DNA from: Streptomyces sp. DH12
GTDB lineage: Bacteria; Actinomycetota; Actinomycetes; Streptomycetales; Streptomycetaceae
Assembly (NCBI RefSeq): GCF_020873895.1
Contig: NZ_JAHWGT010000012.1
Location: 1 to 64,000 of the forward strand
Direction of reading: 5' to 3'
Length of the DNA stretch: 64,000 nt
The notes under the pieces are model-generated. The model was not told the DNA's origin and made no database searches. It was given only the letters and a program-made list of their open reading frames with translations. Shown one piece after another: positions 42,715-52,436 of this stretch. The stretch's first letter is position 1, and each line of letters starts with the position of its first letter. The position numbers were made by a program, and so were the translations under genes.

Positions 42715-44745
42715 ATGACGTGGACGCCGAAGGGCGCCCGGCGGGACGGCGGCACGCCCCCGGCCCCGCCCCCGCGAACGGCCCCGCACCCCGCCCCGCC
42801 ACCAGGCACGCCCCGCCCGACGGCCCGCGCCCGTACCGCGCCCGGCCCCCCGCCGCGGTACGACTACGAGCACCACAGCAGACTCGCCGGCCCCCTCACC
42901 CACCCCGACCCGGCGGCGGGCCCCTACCGGGTCCGCTACCGCTCCCTGCTCGCCGCGGAACCGCACCGCGTGCGCGCGGCGCTGCTGCTGTGCGCCGCCC
43001 CGCTGGTCTCACTCGGGCTGTTCGGCTGGCTCGTCCAGCCGCGCCACTGGTCCGTCGGCGGGCCCCGCGCCGCGGACGGCCGCCTGTTCGCCCTGGACCT
43101 CGTCATGCTCGTGTCGATCGGCCTGATCGAACTGTTCCGGGCCCTGAACGTCCTGTCGGTCGCGCACGCCACGCTCGTCGCCCGCGACCCCGTGCCCGTG
43201 GTGCCGGAGGCGGGCACCCGCGTCGCCTTCCTCACCTCCTTCGTCCCCGGCAAGGAGCCCCTCGCCCTGGTGACGCGGACCCTGGAGGCCGCCGTCCGGG
43301 TCCGGCACCGCGGCGTGGTGCACGTGTGGCTGCTCGACGAGGGCGACGACCCGGACGTCCGGCGGGTCTGCGCCCGGCTCGGCGTACGCCACTTCTCCCG
43401 CCGGGGCGTCGCCCGCTGGAACCGGCCCGCCGGCCCGTACCGCGCCCGGACCAAGCACGGCAACTACAACGCCTGGCTGGAGGCGCACGGCGCCGGCTAC
43501 GACCTCCTCGCCTGCGTCGACACCGACCACGTGCCGCTCCCCAACTACCTGGAGCGGATGCTCGGCTACTTCCGCGACCCCGACGTCGCCTTCGTCGTCG
43601 GACCGCAGGTCTACGGCAACTACGACACCTTCGTCACCAAGGCCGCCGAGTCCCAGCAGTTCCTCTTCCACGCCCTCGTCCAGCGCGCCGGCAACCGCTA
43701 CGGCGCCCCCATGTTCGTCGGCACCTCCAACGCCGTGCGGGTCAGCGCCCTGCGGCAGGTCGGCGGACTGTACGACTCGATCACCGAGGACATGGCGACC
43801 GGCTTCGAACTGCACCGCCACCGCAACCCCGCGACCGGCCGCCCCTGGCGGTCCGTCTACACCCCGGACGTCCTCGCCGTCGGCGAGGGCCCCACCTCGT
43901 GGACCGACTTCTTCACCCAGCAGCTGCGCTGGTCCCGCGGCACGTACGAGACGATCGCCCGCCAGTACCGCAAGGGCTGGGGAACGCTCCGGCCGGGCCG
44001 GCTGCTCCACTACACCGCCCTCATGGCCTTCTACCCGACGGCCGCCCTCAACTGGCTCCTCGCCGCCCTCAGCTGCGCCCTGTTCCTCGGCGCGGGCGCC
44101 TCCGGACTGCGCATCGACCCCGTCGTGTGGACCATGCTGTACGGCAACGCCTCCGCGCTCCAGCTCGGCCTGTACGTCTGGAACCGCCGCCACAACGTCT
44201 CCCCGCACGAACCGGAGGGGTCCGGCGGACTGGCCGGGATGGTCATGTCCGCGCTCTCCGCCCCGCTCTACGCCCGCTCCCTGACCGACGCCGTGCTCCG
44301 CCGCCCCAGCACCTTCGTGGTGACCCCCAAGGGCGAATCCGCCAGCCCCGACACGCTCCTCGGCACCTTCCGCACCCACCTCTGCCACGCCCTGCTCTTC
44401 GGCGGGTGCCTCACCGCGTCCGCCGCGTCCGGCCACCACCACCCGGCGATGACCGCCTGGGCCGTGCTCGCCCTGGGCCTCTCGCTCGCCCCGGTCGTCG
44501 CCTGGCGCTGCTCCGCACACGCCGCCCGCCGCGCCCGGCGCCGCGAACGGCGACGCACCGCCGGTACCGCCCGCACTCCCCGCACCACCGGTACCGCCCG
44601 CACTCCCCGCATCGCCAGTGCCGCCCGTACCGCCGCGCCCCCCGCGGCCGCGCTCCGGGCACGGCCACGTCCCCGGCCGCGGCCGGGTTGGGCGGTCGCC
44701 GGGGACGAGGGCCCCCACGCCGCCCTGGGAGGCCACGACCGATGA
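42715..44745 (+). CDS. cslA: Cellulose-synthase-like glycosyltransferase CslA
   Basis: 676 aa. After a Pro-rich cytoplasmic N-terminus and two membrane helices (about 85-150), the GT2 core has VWLLDEGDDPDV, LACVDTDHVPLPNY (DxD), SITEDMATG and QQLRW (QxxRW). Further helices and an Arg-rich tail follow. The partner directly downstream is GlxA, the known pair in which CslA makes a beta-glucan-like polymer at hyphal tips and GlxA modifies it. GlxA overlaps the stop (ATGA), so the two are coupled. Confidence 0.93.
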   Translation: MTWTPKGARRDGGTPPAPPPRTAPHPAPPPGTPRPTARARTAPGPPPRYDYEHHSRLAGPLTHPDPAAGPYRVRYRSLLAAEPHRVRAALLLCAAPLVSLGLFGWLVQPRHWSVGGPRAADGRLFALDLVMLVSIGLIELFRALNVLSVAHATLVARDPVPVVPEAGTRVAFLTSFVPGKEPLALVTRTLEAAVRVRHRGVVHVWLLDEGDDPDVRRVCARLGVRHFSRRGVARWNRPAGPYRARTKHGNYNAWLEAHGAGYDLLACVDTDHVPLPNYLERMLGYFRDPDVAFVVGPQVYGNYDTFVTKAAESQQFLFHALVQRAGNRYGAPMFVGTSNAVRVSALRQVGGLYDSITEDMATGFELHRHRNPATGRPWRSVYTPDVLAVGEGPTSWTDFFTQQLRWSRGTYETIARQYRKGWGTLRPGRLLHYTALMAFYPTAALNWLLAALSCALFLGAGASGLRIDPVVWTMLYGNASALQLGLYVWNRRHNVSPHEPEGSGGLAGMVMSALSAPLYARSLTDAVLRRPSTFVVTPKGESASPDTLLGTFRTHLCHALLFGGCLTASAASGHHHPAMTAWAVLALGLSLAPVVAWRCSAHAARRARRRERRRTAGTARTPRTTGTARTPRIASAARTAAPPAAALRARPRPRPRPGWAVAGDEGPHAALGGHDR

Positions 44746-46697
44746 GCGCCCCGCCCGTACGGCCCCACCACCGCAGGAACCGGGCCCGGCGGCTCCTCGC
44801 CACGGCCGCGGTGGCCGCCGCCGTCGTCGGGTTCAACGGCCCCGCCCTGTACCGGTACGGCGCCGAGCGGTACCGCGACCACGCCGTCGACCGGCCCGCG
44901 TACAAGGCCGGCCACGGCCACTGGGACCTCCTCGACGTCCCCGCCGGCGTCCGCGTCAACGCCATCCACGCCGCGCTCCTGCACACCGGCAAGGTCCTGC
45001 TGATCGCCGGATCCGGCAACGACCAGCGGAACTTCGACGCGAAGCGGTTCGAGTCGCTCCTGTGGGACCCGCGCACCGGCCGCTTCCGCAAGGTCCCCAC
45101 CCCGGCGGACATGTTCTGCTCCGGCCACACCCAGCTGCCCGGCGGCCGGCTGCTCGTCGCGGGCGGCACCAAGCGGTACGAGACGCTGGAGGGCGACGTC
45201 ACCCGCGCCGGCGGCCTGATGATCGTCCACAACGAGGACCCGGACAAGCCGGTCACCCTGCCCGCGGGGACCCGCTTCACCGGCCGGACCAACGGCAGGA
45301 CGTTCGTGTCGCGGGACCCCGTCCTCGTCGAACGGGCCCGCAAGGTCCTCGACCCGCGCACCGGCAGGTTCCTGCGCACCGAGGCCGGGCTCGGCCGGAC
45401 CTACGTCGAGGCCGGGCGGCCCGGCAAGCGGTACGCGACGGGCGCCGAGGACACCTACCGCGTCCACGGCCTCACCGGCGCCGACGCCCGCAACGTCTAC
45501 GGCACCGCGCAGAAGCTCGCCCTGGACAAGAAGGACTTCCAGGGGATCCGCGACGCCTTCGAGTTCGACCCGGTCGCCGAGCGGTACGTCCCGGTCGACC
45601 CGATGAACGAGGCCCGCTGGTACCCCACGCTCACACCCCTCGCCGACGGCACGGTCCTCGCCGTCTCCGGCCTCGACGAGATCGGGCAGGTCGTCCCCGG
45701 CAAGAACGAGGTGTACGACCCGGCCCGGCGGACGTGGACGTACACGCCGACCGAGCGGCGCTTCCCCACCTACCCGGCGCTGTTCCTCCTCGACGACGGC
45801 CGGCTCTTCTACTCCGGGTCCAACGCCGGGTACGGGCCCGCCGACGTGGGCCGCGCCCCCGGAGTGTGGGACGTCCGCCGGAACACCTTCCGCGAGGTCC
45901 CCGGCCTGACCGACCCGCACCTGATGGAGACCTCCGCCACCGTCATGCTGCCCCCGGCGCAGGACCAGCGCTTCCTCGTCGTCGGCGGCGGCGGGGTCGG
46001 CGAGTCACCCCGCTCCAGCGCCCGCTCCCGCCTCGTCGACCTGAAGGACCCCTCGCCCCGGTTCCGCGACGGCCCCGCGCTGGAGCGGGGCACCCGCTAC
46101 CCGAGCGCCTCCCTGCTCCCCGACGACACCGTGCTGGTCACCGGCGGCTCCGAGGACTACCGGGGGCGCGGCGCGTCCGACATCCTCCAGGCGCGCACCT
46201 ACGACCCCCGGACGGGCCGGTTCCGGCGGGTGGCCGACCCGCGCGTGGGCCGCAACTACCACTCCGGGTCGGTGCTGCTGCCCGACGGGCGCGTCATGGT
46301 CTTCGGCTCCGACCCGCTCTTCGCGGACCGCGAGAACACCCGGCCCGGCACGTTCGAGCAGCGCGTCGAGGTGTACAGCCCGCCCTACCTCTTCCGGGGG
46401 CCCCGGCCGCGGGTGGTGTCCGCGCCGCGGCGGGTCGCCCGGGGCGACAGCGCCGTGCTGCGCACCCCGGACGCGGCCCGGGTGCGGACGGCGCGGCTGA
46501 TGCGGCCGAGCGCCGTCACGCACGTCACCGACGTCGACCAGCGGTCCGTCGCCCTGGCCGTCGAGCGGACCGGCCCCGACACCCTGCGCGTGACCGTGCC
46601 GGCCAACCGCGCCCTCGTCCCGTCCGGGCACTACATGCTGTTCGTCGCCGACGGCCGGGCCATCCCCTCGGAGGCGGTGTGGGTGGAGGTGCCGTGA
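44742..46697 (+). CDS. glxA: GlxA-type copper radical oxidase
   Basis: 651 aa. An N-terminal signal anchor (RRLLATAAVAAAVVGF) precedes a kelch beta-propeller with galactose-oxidase-like residues: Cys126 in DMFCSGHTQL for the Tyr-Cys cofactor, NEARWYPTLTPL, Tyr-His in VGRNYHSGSVLLPDG, and the late His in PSGHYMLF within a C-terminal DUF1929-like domain. Known GlxA needs copper and acts with CslA in glycan deposition and morphogenesis. It is translationally coupled to cslA. Confidence 0.93.
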   Translation: MSAPPVRPHHRRNRARRLLATAAVAAAVVGFNGPALYRYGAERYRDHAVDRPAYKAGHGHWDLLDVPAGVRVNAIHAALLHTGKVLLIAGSGNDQRNFDAKRFESLLWDPRTGRFRKVPTPADMFCSGHTQLPGGRLLVAGGTKRYETLEGDVTRAGGLMIVHNEDPDKPVTLPAGTRFTGRTNGRTFVSRDPVLVERARKVLDPRTGRFLRTEAGLGRTYVEAGRPGKRYATGAEDTYRVHGLTGADARNVYGTAQKLALDKKDFQGIRDAFEFDPVAERYVPVDPMNEARWYPTLTPLADGTVLAVSGLDEIGQVVPGKNEVYDPARRTWTYTPTERRFPTYPALFLLDDGRLFYSGSNAGYGPADVGRAPGVWDVRRNTFREVPGLTDPHLMETSATVMLPPAQDQRFLVVGGGGVGESPRSSARSRLVDLKDPSPRFRDGPALERGTRYPSASLLPDDTVLVTGGSEDYRGRGASDILQARTYDPRTGRFRRVADPRVGRNYHSGSVLLPDGRVMVFGSDPLFADRENTRPGTFEQRVEVYSPPYLFRGPRPRVVSAPRRVARGDSAVLRTPDAARVRTARLMRPSAVTHVTDVDQRSVALAVERTGPDTLRVTVPANRALVPSGHYMLFVADGRAIPSEAVWVEVP

Positions 46698-46961
46698 CCC
46701 GCCGCGCTGGGGCCCCGGGGCGGCGCGGGCCGGGCGGCGTGCGGGCGGCGCGGGGGTGCCGGGGGGCGGCGCGGGGTGGGGGCGGCGGTCGGGGCGCGGG
46801 GTGGCGGCGGTCGGGGTCCGGTGCGGGGGTGGCGCGAGGGCCGGGGCCCGGTGCGGGGTGGTGATGGCCGGGGTGACCTGCGGGTGGCGGGAGCCGGGGC
46901 GTGGGGTGGCGGGAGCCGGGGCGTGGTGCCGGGGGGGGGAGAGCCGGGGCCCGGTGCCGGG

Positions 46962-47975
46962 TCAGTGACCGTTGCGGGCCAGTTCCAGGGCGTACGGCGC
47001 GAACCACTCGCCCGCCCGCGGGCCGCCCCGGCACGGGCCGTCCGACTCGCCCGGTCGCTTGACCCACAGGTGGGCGTCGACGAGCGGGTCGCCGGTCCGG
47101 GTGGTCGGCGGCTCGCCGAGGGCCCGGCCGGGCGGGTTGCACCACTCGCCGGCCGGGTGCGGGCCGTTGCCGTTGCGGCCGGTGTCGATGACGAAGTGCT
47201 TGCCGCCGGTCAGCGCGGAGATCCTGCGGCCGTACGCCCGGGAGGCCGCCGTGGTGTGGAAGTTGGCGACGTTCACCGCGAAGCCGTCCGCGTCGGCGAG
47301 GCCGGCGCGCAGGAGCGGGCCGGGCAGCGCCTCGGGGCGGCTCCAGCCCGGGTTGCCCGCGTCCAGGTAGACGCGGGTGTGCGGGAGCCGCGCCAGCCGC
47401 CGCACGGCGCCGGCGAGGAGCGCGTACCGCTCCTCGTGGTATCGGGGGCCGGTGCAGCCGTCGACCATGTGCATCACCGCGTCGGGCTCCAGGACGACCG
47501 CGGCGCGATGGGCGCCGACGCCCCGGGCGACCGCCTCGACCCAGGCCCGGTACGCCGCGCCGTCGGGGGCGCCGCCCGCGGAGTGCTGCCCGCAGTCGCG
47601 GTGCGGGATGTCGTACAGGACGAGGAGGGGGGTGCGGTCCGCGGCGGCGGCGGCCGCGGTGACCCGGCGGGCCTCACCCTCCGGGTCGCCGGTGCCGATC
47701 CACACGCCGGTCGGTCGGGACGCGATCCGGTGGACGAGGGCGGCGGCGCGCGGCTCGCCGGCGCGGCGGTGGCCGGCCGCGCGGCGGGCGGCGTTGCCGT
47801 CGGGGTCGACCCAGAACCGGTCCGCCGCCCTGGGCCGGTGGTCCGGGTCGCCGCCCGGTCCCCCGGTGCCCCCGCCGTCCCCGTCGGAGGAGGTGCAGGC
47901 GGCCATGAGCAGGACCGCCACCGCCCCGACGGCGGCCATGCCCGCCCGGACCCAGCCGCCGCGACTGCCGTACAT
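46962..47975 (-). CDS. GH6-family glucanase, predicted lipoprotein
   Basis: 337 aa from ATG 47975 with GGGGGAG just upstream. The signal ends in a lipobox (LLMAACTSS). GH6 features are LLVLYDIPHRDCGQHSAGG, VVLEPDAVMHM (catalytic-region Asp), TRVYLDAGNPGW, NVANFHTT, HFVIDTGRNGNGP and LWVKRPGESDG. It hydrolyses beta-1,4-glucan. In other streptomycetes a GH6 gene (cslZ) accompanies cslA-glxA; here it faces them, 264 nt away, so it is not in the same transcript. The gap is G-rich imperfect repeats without a gene. Confidence 0.88.
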   Translation of the reverse strand: MYGSRGGWVRAGMAAVGAVAVLLMAACTSSDGDGGGTGGPGGDPDHRPRAADRFWVDPDGNAARRAAGHRRAGEPRAAALVHRIASRPTGVWIGTGDPEGEARRVTAAAAAADRTPLLVLYDIPHRDCGQHSAGGAPDGAAYRAWVEAVARGVGAHRAAVVLEPDAVMHMVDGCTGPRYHEERYALLAGAVRRLARLPHTRVYLDAGNPGWSRPEALPGPLLRAGLADADGFAVNVANFHTTAASRAYGRRISALTGGKHFVIDTGRNGNGPHPAGEWCNPPGRALGEPPTTRTGDPLVDAHLWVKRPGESDGPCRGGPRAGEWFAPYALELARNGH

Positions 47976-48279
47976 CGACTCCCCCTTGGGTACGTCTGAC
48001 GACCCGTTCGGCGGCCATCCTGGCACAGCGGGGGCGGCCCGGCCCCGGCCCGGTCACCGGGGCCGGCGGCGGCGGTCGGCGGGGCTGCCCGGGCGGCCGG
48101 TGGGTGGGTGGCGGGGGCGCCCGCGGCCGGTGGGGGGGCGGCGGGGCTGCGGGGGGTCGGTGGGTGGGGTCGGGGCCGCGGCGGCCACGGGAGCGGCGGC
48201 GAGAGCCGTGGCGGGCGCTTCCCGGCCCCCTGCGGGGGAGGGGGGTGCCCGGGTCCGTCGCGGGGGTTCCCCGGGCAGC
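47976..48279. other. 304-nt G-rich gap
   Basis: Promoter side of the GH6 gene on the left. The remainder is imperfect G/GC repeats (GGTGGGTGG, GGCGGGGCTGC) with no supported frame before the sortase stop. Confidence 0.6.
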
Positions 48280-48945
48280 TCAGCGCACGGCCGTCAGGTA
48301 CGCGGAGACGACGACGTTCGCCGTGTACGTCTCCGTCGCCCGGTCGAAGGTGCCGCCGCAGGTGATCAGGCGCAGTTCGGCGCGGGACGGGTCGCGGGGC
48401 CCGTACGCCTGGTCCGGGTCGAAGCCGTGCCGGGACAGGACGCGCACCTGCTCCACGGTGAACTCGGCGACGGAGCCGTCGGCGCGGCCCACGCGCACGA
48501 GCGAGCCGGGAACCAGCCTGTCCAGGCGGTGGAAGACCGCCGGCGCGGTGTCGGTGTCGACGTGGCCGACGAGGAGAGCGGCGCCGCGCGCGCCGGGCCG
48601 GGTGCCGGCGGCGTACCAGCCGACCGTCCTCGGCATCTGGAACGGCGGCGGTTCGACCGCCCCGCTCTCCTCCAGGCCGCGCGGGACGACGGGGGCCTCG
48701 ACGCCGAGCGAGGGGACGTCCAGGCGGAGCGGCCGGGACGCCGCGACGGGCTCGTGCGGGGGTGGCAGGGGCACGCCGCGGGGACGGCCCACGGCGGCCA
48801 CGTCACCGGTGGTCGGGGCGGACAGGCCGCCCTGGCCCGCGGTGACCTCCTTGCCCCACAGCCACATCAGGACCAGGACGAGCGCCCAGGTCACGCCGAC
48901 GAAGAGGCGACCGGTGCCCGTACCGGAGGTCGCGCCGCCCCGCAC
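48280..48945 (-). CDS. Class F sortase
   Basis: 221 aa from GTG 48945, two bases after the stop of the upstream gene. An N-terminal membrane anchor (LFVGVTWALVLVLMWLWG) precedes the sortase barrel: LRLDVPSLGVEAPVV, catalytic His in LLVGHVDTDTAPAVFHRLD, catalytic Cys in LRLITCGGTFDRATETY, and an Arg in FDRATETY. Class F enzymes are typical of actinobacteria with few known substrates. It pairs with the secreted protein just upstream. Confidence 0.9.
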   Translation of the reverse strand: MRGGATSGTGTGRLFVGVTWALVLVLMWLWGKEVTAGQGGLSAPTTGDVAAVGRPRGVPLPPPHEPVAASRPLRLDVPSLGVEAPVVPRGLEESGAVEPPPFQMPRTVGWYAAGTRPGARGAALLVGHVDTDTAPAVFHRLDRLVPGSLVRVGRADGSVAEFTVEQVRVLSRHGFDPDQAYGPRDPSRAELRLITCGGTFDRATETYTANVVVSAYLTAVR

Positions 48946-48947
48946 GG

Positions 48948-49538
48948 TCAGTCCGCGCCGGGTTCGCTGCGCCGGCGCGTGGAGCGCACGGCGACGGCGA
49001 CGGCCGCGACGGCGGCGAGCGCCAGGCCGACCAGGGTGTGGCGGGTCCCGGGGCCCTGCTCGGCGACGCTCGGCGCGGCCGTGAGGGGCGCGGCGACGGC
49101 CGCGCCGCCGCCCCCGGCGCGTACCGGGGCGTGGGGGCTGGGCGGCGGTTCGGGGGAGACGTGGACGCGGCCCGCGTCGCGGTGCTCGCGGCCGCCGCAG
49201 ACGACGGTGAGGGGGTGGCTGCCGGCGGCGAGGTCGGAGCGGACGGTCGTGTCGCCGTACAGCGGTCCGCCGTCGCCCTTGCCGCCGGACAGCTCCGCGT
49301 CGGCGACGAAGGCCGGGGAGCGGACCGCGCCGCCCGGGCCCGCGCAGCCCTCGACGCGGAGGTCCACGTCGGCGCCGGGCGCCGCGGTCGCCGGGGTGAC
49401 CGCGGCGGTGACGCGGGGGCCGCCGTCGGCGGCCGGGTCGCCCGCGGGGGCGGCGGCGAGGGCGGTGGGGGCGAGGGCGACGACGAGGGCGACGGCCGCC
49501 CCGGCCGCGGGACGGACTGCAACCAGTCGTGGACGCAT
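48948..49538 (-). CDS. Secreted, C-terminally anchored protein paired with class F sortase
   Basis: 196 aa from ATG 49538. A signal peptide (to about ALAAAP) leads to a small Ig-like extracellular region with two Cys (VEGCAGPGG, TVVCGGREH), then a Pro/Ala-rich stalk and a C-terminal hydrophobic helix ending in Arg residues (HTLVGLALAAVAAVAVAVRSTRRRS). No LPXTG or LAXTG motif is visible before that helix, so it is either membrane-anchored or carries an unusual sorting signal. It is co-transcribed with the sortase. Confidence 0.78.
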   Translation of the reverse strand: MRPRLVAVRPAAGAAVALVVALAPTALAAAPAGDPAADGGPRVTAAVTPATAAPGADVDLRVEGCAGPGGAVRSPAFVADAELSGGKGDGGPLYGDTTVRSDLAAGSHPLTVVCGGREHRDAGRVHVSPEPPPSPHAPVRAGGGGAAVAAPLTAAPSVAEQGPGTRHTLVGLALAAVAAVAVAVRSTRRRSEPGAD

Positions 49539-49651
49539 CGTGAACCTCCTGGGGCAAGATTCGCCCCGTTCGGCGCACCGCGCATCCGCAGGGGCCGCCC
49601 GCCCCGGGCCCTACCGGCCGGTAGGGCCGGTTGACCTGGCGACTCGGCGGC

Positions 49652-50431
49652 TCAGACGCGTTCGACCAGATCGGCGATGGAGTCGACCACCGACGAGGGC
49701 CGGAACGGGTAGCGGTCGATGTCCGCCGGGGTGGTGAGCCCGGTCAGGACGAGGAAGGTCTCCATGCCGGCCTCCAGGCCGGCGAGCACGTCGGTGTCCA
49801 TCCGGTCGCCGATCATGGCGCTCGTCTCGGAGTGGGCGCCGATGGCGTTGAGGCCGGTGCGCATCATCAGCGGGTTCGGCTTGCCGGCGAAGTACGGCTC
49901 CTTGCCGGTCGCCTTGGTGATCAGCGCGGCGACGGAGCCGGTCGCGGGCAGCGGGCCCTCGGTCGACGGGCCCGTCTCGTCGGGGTTGGTGCAGATGAAG
50001 CGGGCGCCGGCGTTGATCAGGCGGATGGCCTTGGTGAGCGCCTCGAAGCTGTAGGTGCGGGTCTCGCCGAGGACGACGTAGTCGGGGTCGTGGTCGGTGA
50101 GCACGTACCCGATGTCGTGCAGGGCGGTGGTCAGCCCGGCCTCGCCGATGACGTACGCGGTGCCGCCGGGACGCTGGTCGTCGAGGAACTGCGCGGTGGC
50201 GAGCGCGGAGGTCCAGATGTTGCGGACCGGCACGTCCAGGCCCATGCGGTACAGGCGGGCGTGCAGGTCGCGGGCGGTGTAGATGGAGTTGTTCGTCAGG
50301 ACGAGGAAGGGCCGCTCGGTGTCCCGCAGTTTCCTGATGAAGGCGTCGGCACCGGGGATGGGGACGCCCTCGTGGATGAGGACGCCGTCCATGTCGGTCA
50401 GCCAGGATTCGATCGGCTTGCGCTCTGCCAT
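49652..50431 (-). CDS. NagD-like HAD-IIA phosphatase
   Basis: 259 aa from ATG 50431. Motif I is WLTDMDGVLIHEG (two Asp), motif II LVLTNNSIYT, then the IIA cap, Lys in YFAGKPNPLMM, and motif IV GDRMDTDVLAGLEAGM. This subfamily dephosphorylates small molecules such as nucleotides or sugar phosphates. The substrate is not predictable. Confidence 0.92.
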   Translation of the reverse strand: MAERKPIESWLTDMDGVLIHEGVPIPGADAFIRKLRDTERPFLVLTNNSIYTARDLHARLYRMGLDVPVRNIWTSALATAQFLDDQRPGGTAYVIGEAGLTTALHDIGYVLTDHDPDYVVLGETRTYSFEALTKAIRLINAGARFICTNPDETGPSTEGPLPATGSVAALITKATGKEPYFAGKPNPLMMRTGLNAIGAHSETSAMIGDRMDTDVLAGLEAGMETFLVLTGLTTPADIDRYPFRPSSVVDSIADLVERV

Positions 50432-50511
50432 GGGGCGGGACTCCTGCCGTACAGATACCGCATGTGTGCTGGGGGCGCCGCGACAGCGCTGTGGCGGCGC
50501 CCCCAGCGTAG

Positions 50512-52073
50512 TCACGATGTGCGGATCTCGACCCCGTCGACCACCCAGTACCAGTTGTTCGACCCGGTGTAGTGGAAGCGGAAGGAGACGGCGGAGGCCC
50601 CCGCGGGCACGTCGACGGTGAGCGCCTGCGGCTGGGCGACCGCGTCGGCGGTGTAGGCGCGGACGAGGACGGGGGTGCCGCCGTTGAAGGAGGCGAGGAC
50701 CTGAGCGGTCTGCCCGGCCTCCTGCCGGTAGTGGGTGGTGAAGTGGAGCGTGACGCGCTTGCGGCCGGCCACGTCGTACGCGGGGGTGACGAGCGTCGAG
50801 TCGAACCGACCCGAAGTGGCCTTGTCGGCCCATTCGTCGGAGTCGGCGACGGCGAAGACGCCGCGGGAGCGGACGTTCAGCTCCCGCCACTGGTCGCGCT
50901 GGGTGCGGGACCAGAAGTCGTCGGTGGCGAAGGTCCAGCCCCGCCACTCGGCGACGCCGCCGGTGCCCATGGCGCCGCCGACGACCGACCAGCCGCGGGG
51001 CGGGGTGTGCGTGTGGCCGAGGACGCCGGCCGGAATGCCCGTCTCGTCGACCCGCCCGGACAGCGAGCCGTACAGGGTGTCGAACGGGTCGGTGGAGCGC
51101 TGCTGGATCGGGCGGCCGTCCAGCCCCCAGGACGGGTCGGGGGCGATGCCGAGCTGGTGGAAGACGGTCGCGGCGACGTCGACGAGCCGGGTGTCGTGCG
51201 GGCGGGCCCCGGCGGCGATGCCCGGCCCGGTGGCGAGGACGAAGGTGGACCGCTCGGCTATGGAGCTGCCGCCGTGGCCGCCCGCGTCGAGGTGGCCGTG
51301 GTCGGTGCAGACGATGACCGTCCAGCGTTCGGCGGCGCGGTTGGGGCGCGCCTCGATCGCGGCGAGCATCCGGCCGAGTTGGGCGTCCTGCACGGCGAGG
51401 GCGTCGAGGTAGCGCTGCCCGGTGCCGTGGGAGTGCGCCACGACGTCGGTGTTGCCGAGGTAGACGAAGGCCACGTCGGGGTTCTGGTCGCGCAGCACGG
51501 AGACGGTGGTCGCGGTGATCGTCTCGTCGTGGGCGACGTACCCGTCCCGGTCGCCGTCCAGGACGACCTTGGCGTCGGCGCCCGCGGTGACCGTGCCGTG
51601 GGTGTCGAGCGGCTTCCAGTCGACGGCGGCGTACAGGGACAGCTGCGGGCGGACCTGGTGGAGGCGGGCGAGGAAACCGGGATAGCGGCCGTAGTCGCGG
51701 CCCGCGAAGGAGTTGTCCCGCACGCCGTGCTTGTCGGGCCAGACACCGGTGGAGACCGTCGACCAGCCGGGGCCGGAGGAGGTCGCGGCCATGGGCGGGG
51801 CGTAGAGCAGCGACGTCCCGAGGGTGCCGGCCGCGGCCATCGCCTTCAGGTGCGGGGCGGTGGCGGCGCCGACGCGGTCGTGGCGCAGCCCGTCCATGCC
51901 GACGACGAGCACCTTGTCGGCGCTCGTACCGGCGGGCAGCTCGGGCGCCGCGACCGCGCCGGCCGCCCGCGCGGCAAGGCGGCCGCGACGCCTCCACCGG
52001 CCGCACCGGCGGCGACGGCGAGGGCGGCGGACGCGGTGAGCACGGTACGGCGGGGTATGCCGGGGATCGGCAC
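50512..52073 (-). pseudogene. Tat-exported phosphodiesterase/alkaline-phosphatase-family gene with apparent frameshift
   Basis: GTG 52073 follows GGAGGAG and starts a clear twin-Arg signal (IPGIPRRTVLTASAALAVAAG). That frame becomes Arg/Pro nonsense after about residue 35. A second frame, shifted by one base and lacking any start nearby, continues as AARAAGAVAAPELPAGTSAD then the enzyme: LVVGMDGLRHDRV (metal Asp), SSGPGWSTVSTG (nucleophile region), CTDHGHLDAGGHGG, and a C-terminal jelly-roll-like domain. Adding one base near 51975-51985 joins the two into about 520 aa. Either a real null mutation or a sequence error. Confidence 0.8.
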
Positions 52074-52436
52074 GGTCTCCTCCAGGGGATGTGACGGTAT
52101 GGGGGGTGGGGGCGGTGCGGGTGTGCGGTCGTGCCGGGACGGGGTGCGGGGGTGCCGGCGGGGTGCGGGCCGGGGCGTCGCGGGGGCCCATGGTCGCGCC
52201 GGTCGGCCGCGGAGACCAGGTACGCGCGGTGAATTCCTGACGGACGGTCACCTTCCGGGGAGTGGCCGCGTCCCGGCGGGGCCCGTACGCCCGCCCCGGG
52301 GGCTCGACGGGAGGTCAGCGCGCCCCGGTTCGGCGGCGGAGCGCCTCATGGGTGGCCGGCCGTCACCGGCCGGCGGGGAGCCCGGCTGCGGCACACGGAC
52401 CGAGCGCCGCGGGCCGGTCGGCCGGCGGGCGGCCGG
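52074..52436. other. 363-nt gap upstream of the phosphodiesterase
   Basis: Contains the ribosome site and promoter of the gene at 52073. The remainder is GC-rich with no supported frame on either strand. Confidence 0.6.

Noticed and set aside
46698-46961. CRISPR-like or structured RNA in the G-rich repeats after glxA
   Set aside because: The units are imperfect, of uneven length and lack spacers; they look like simple GC-rich slippage sequence.
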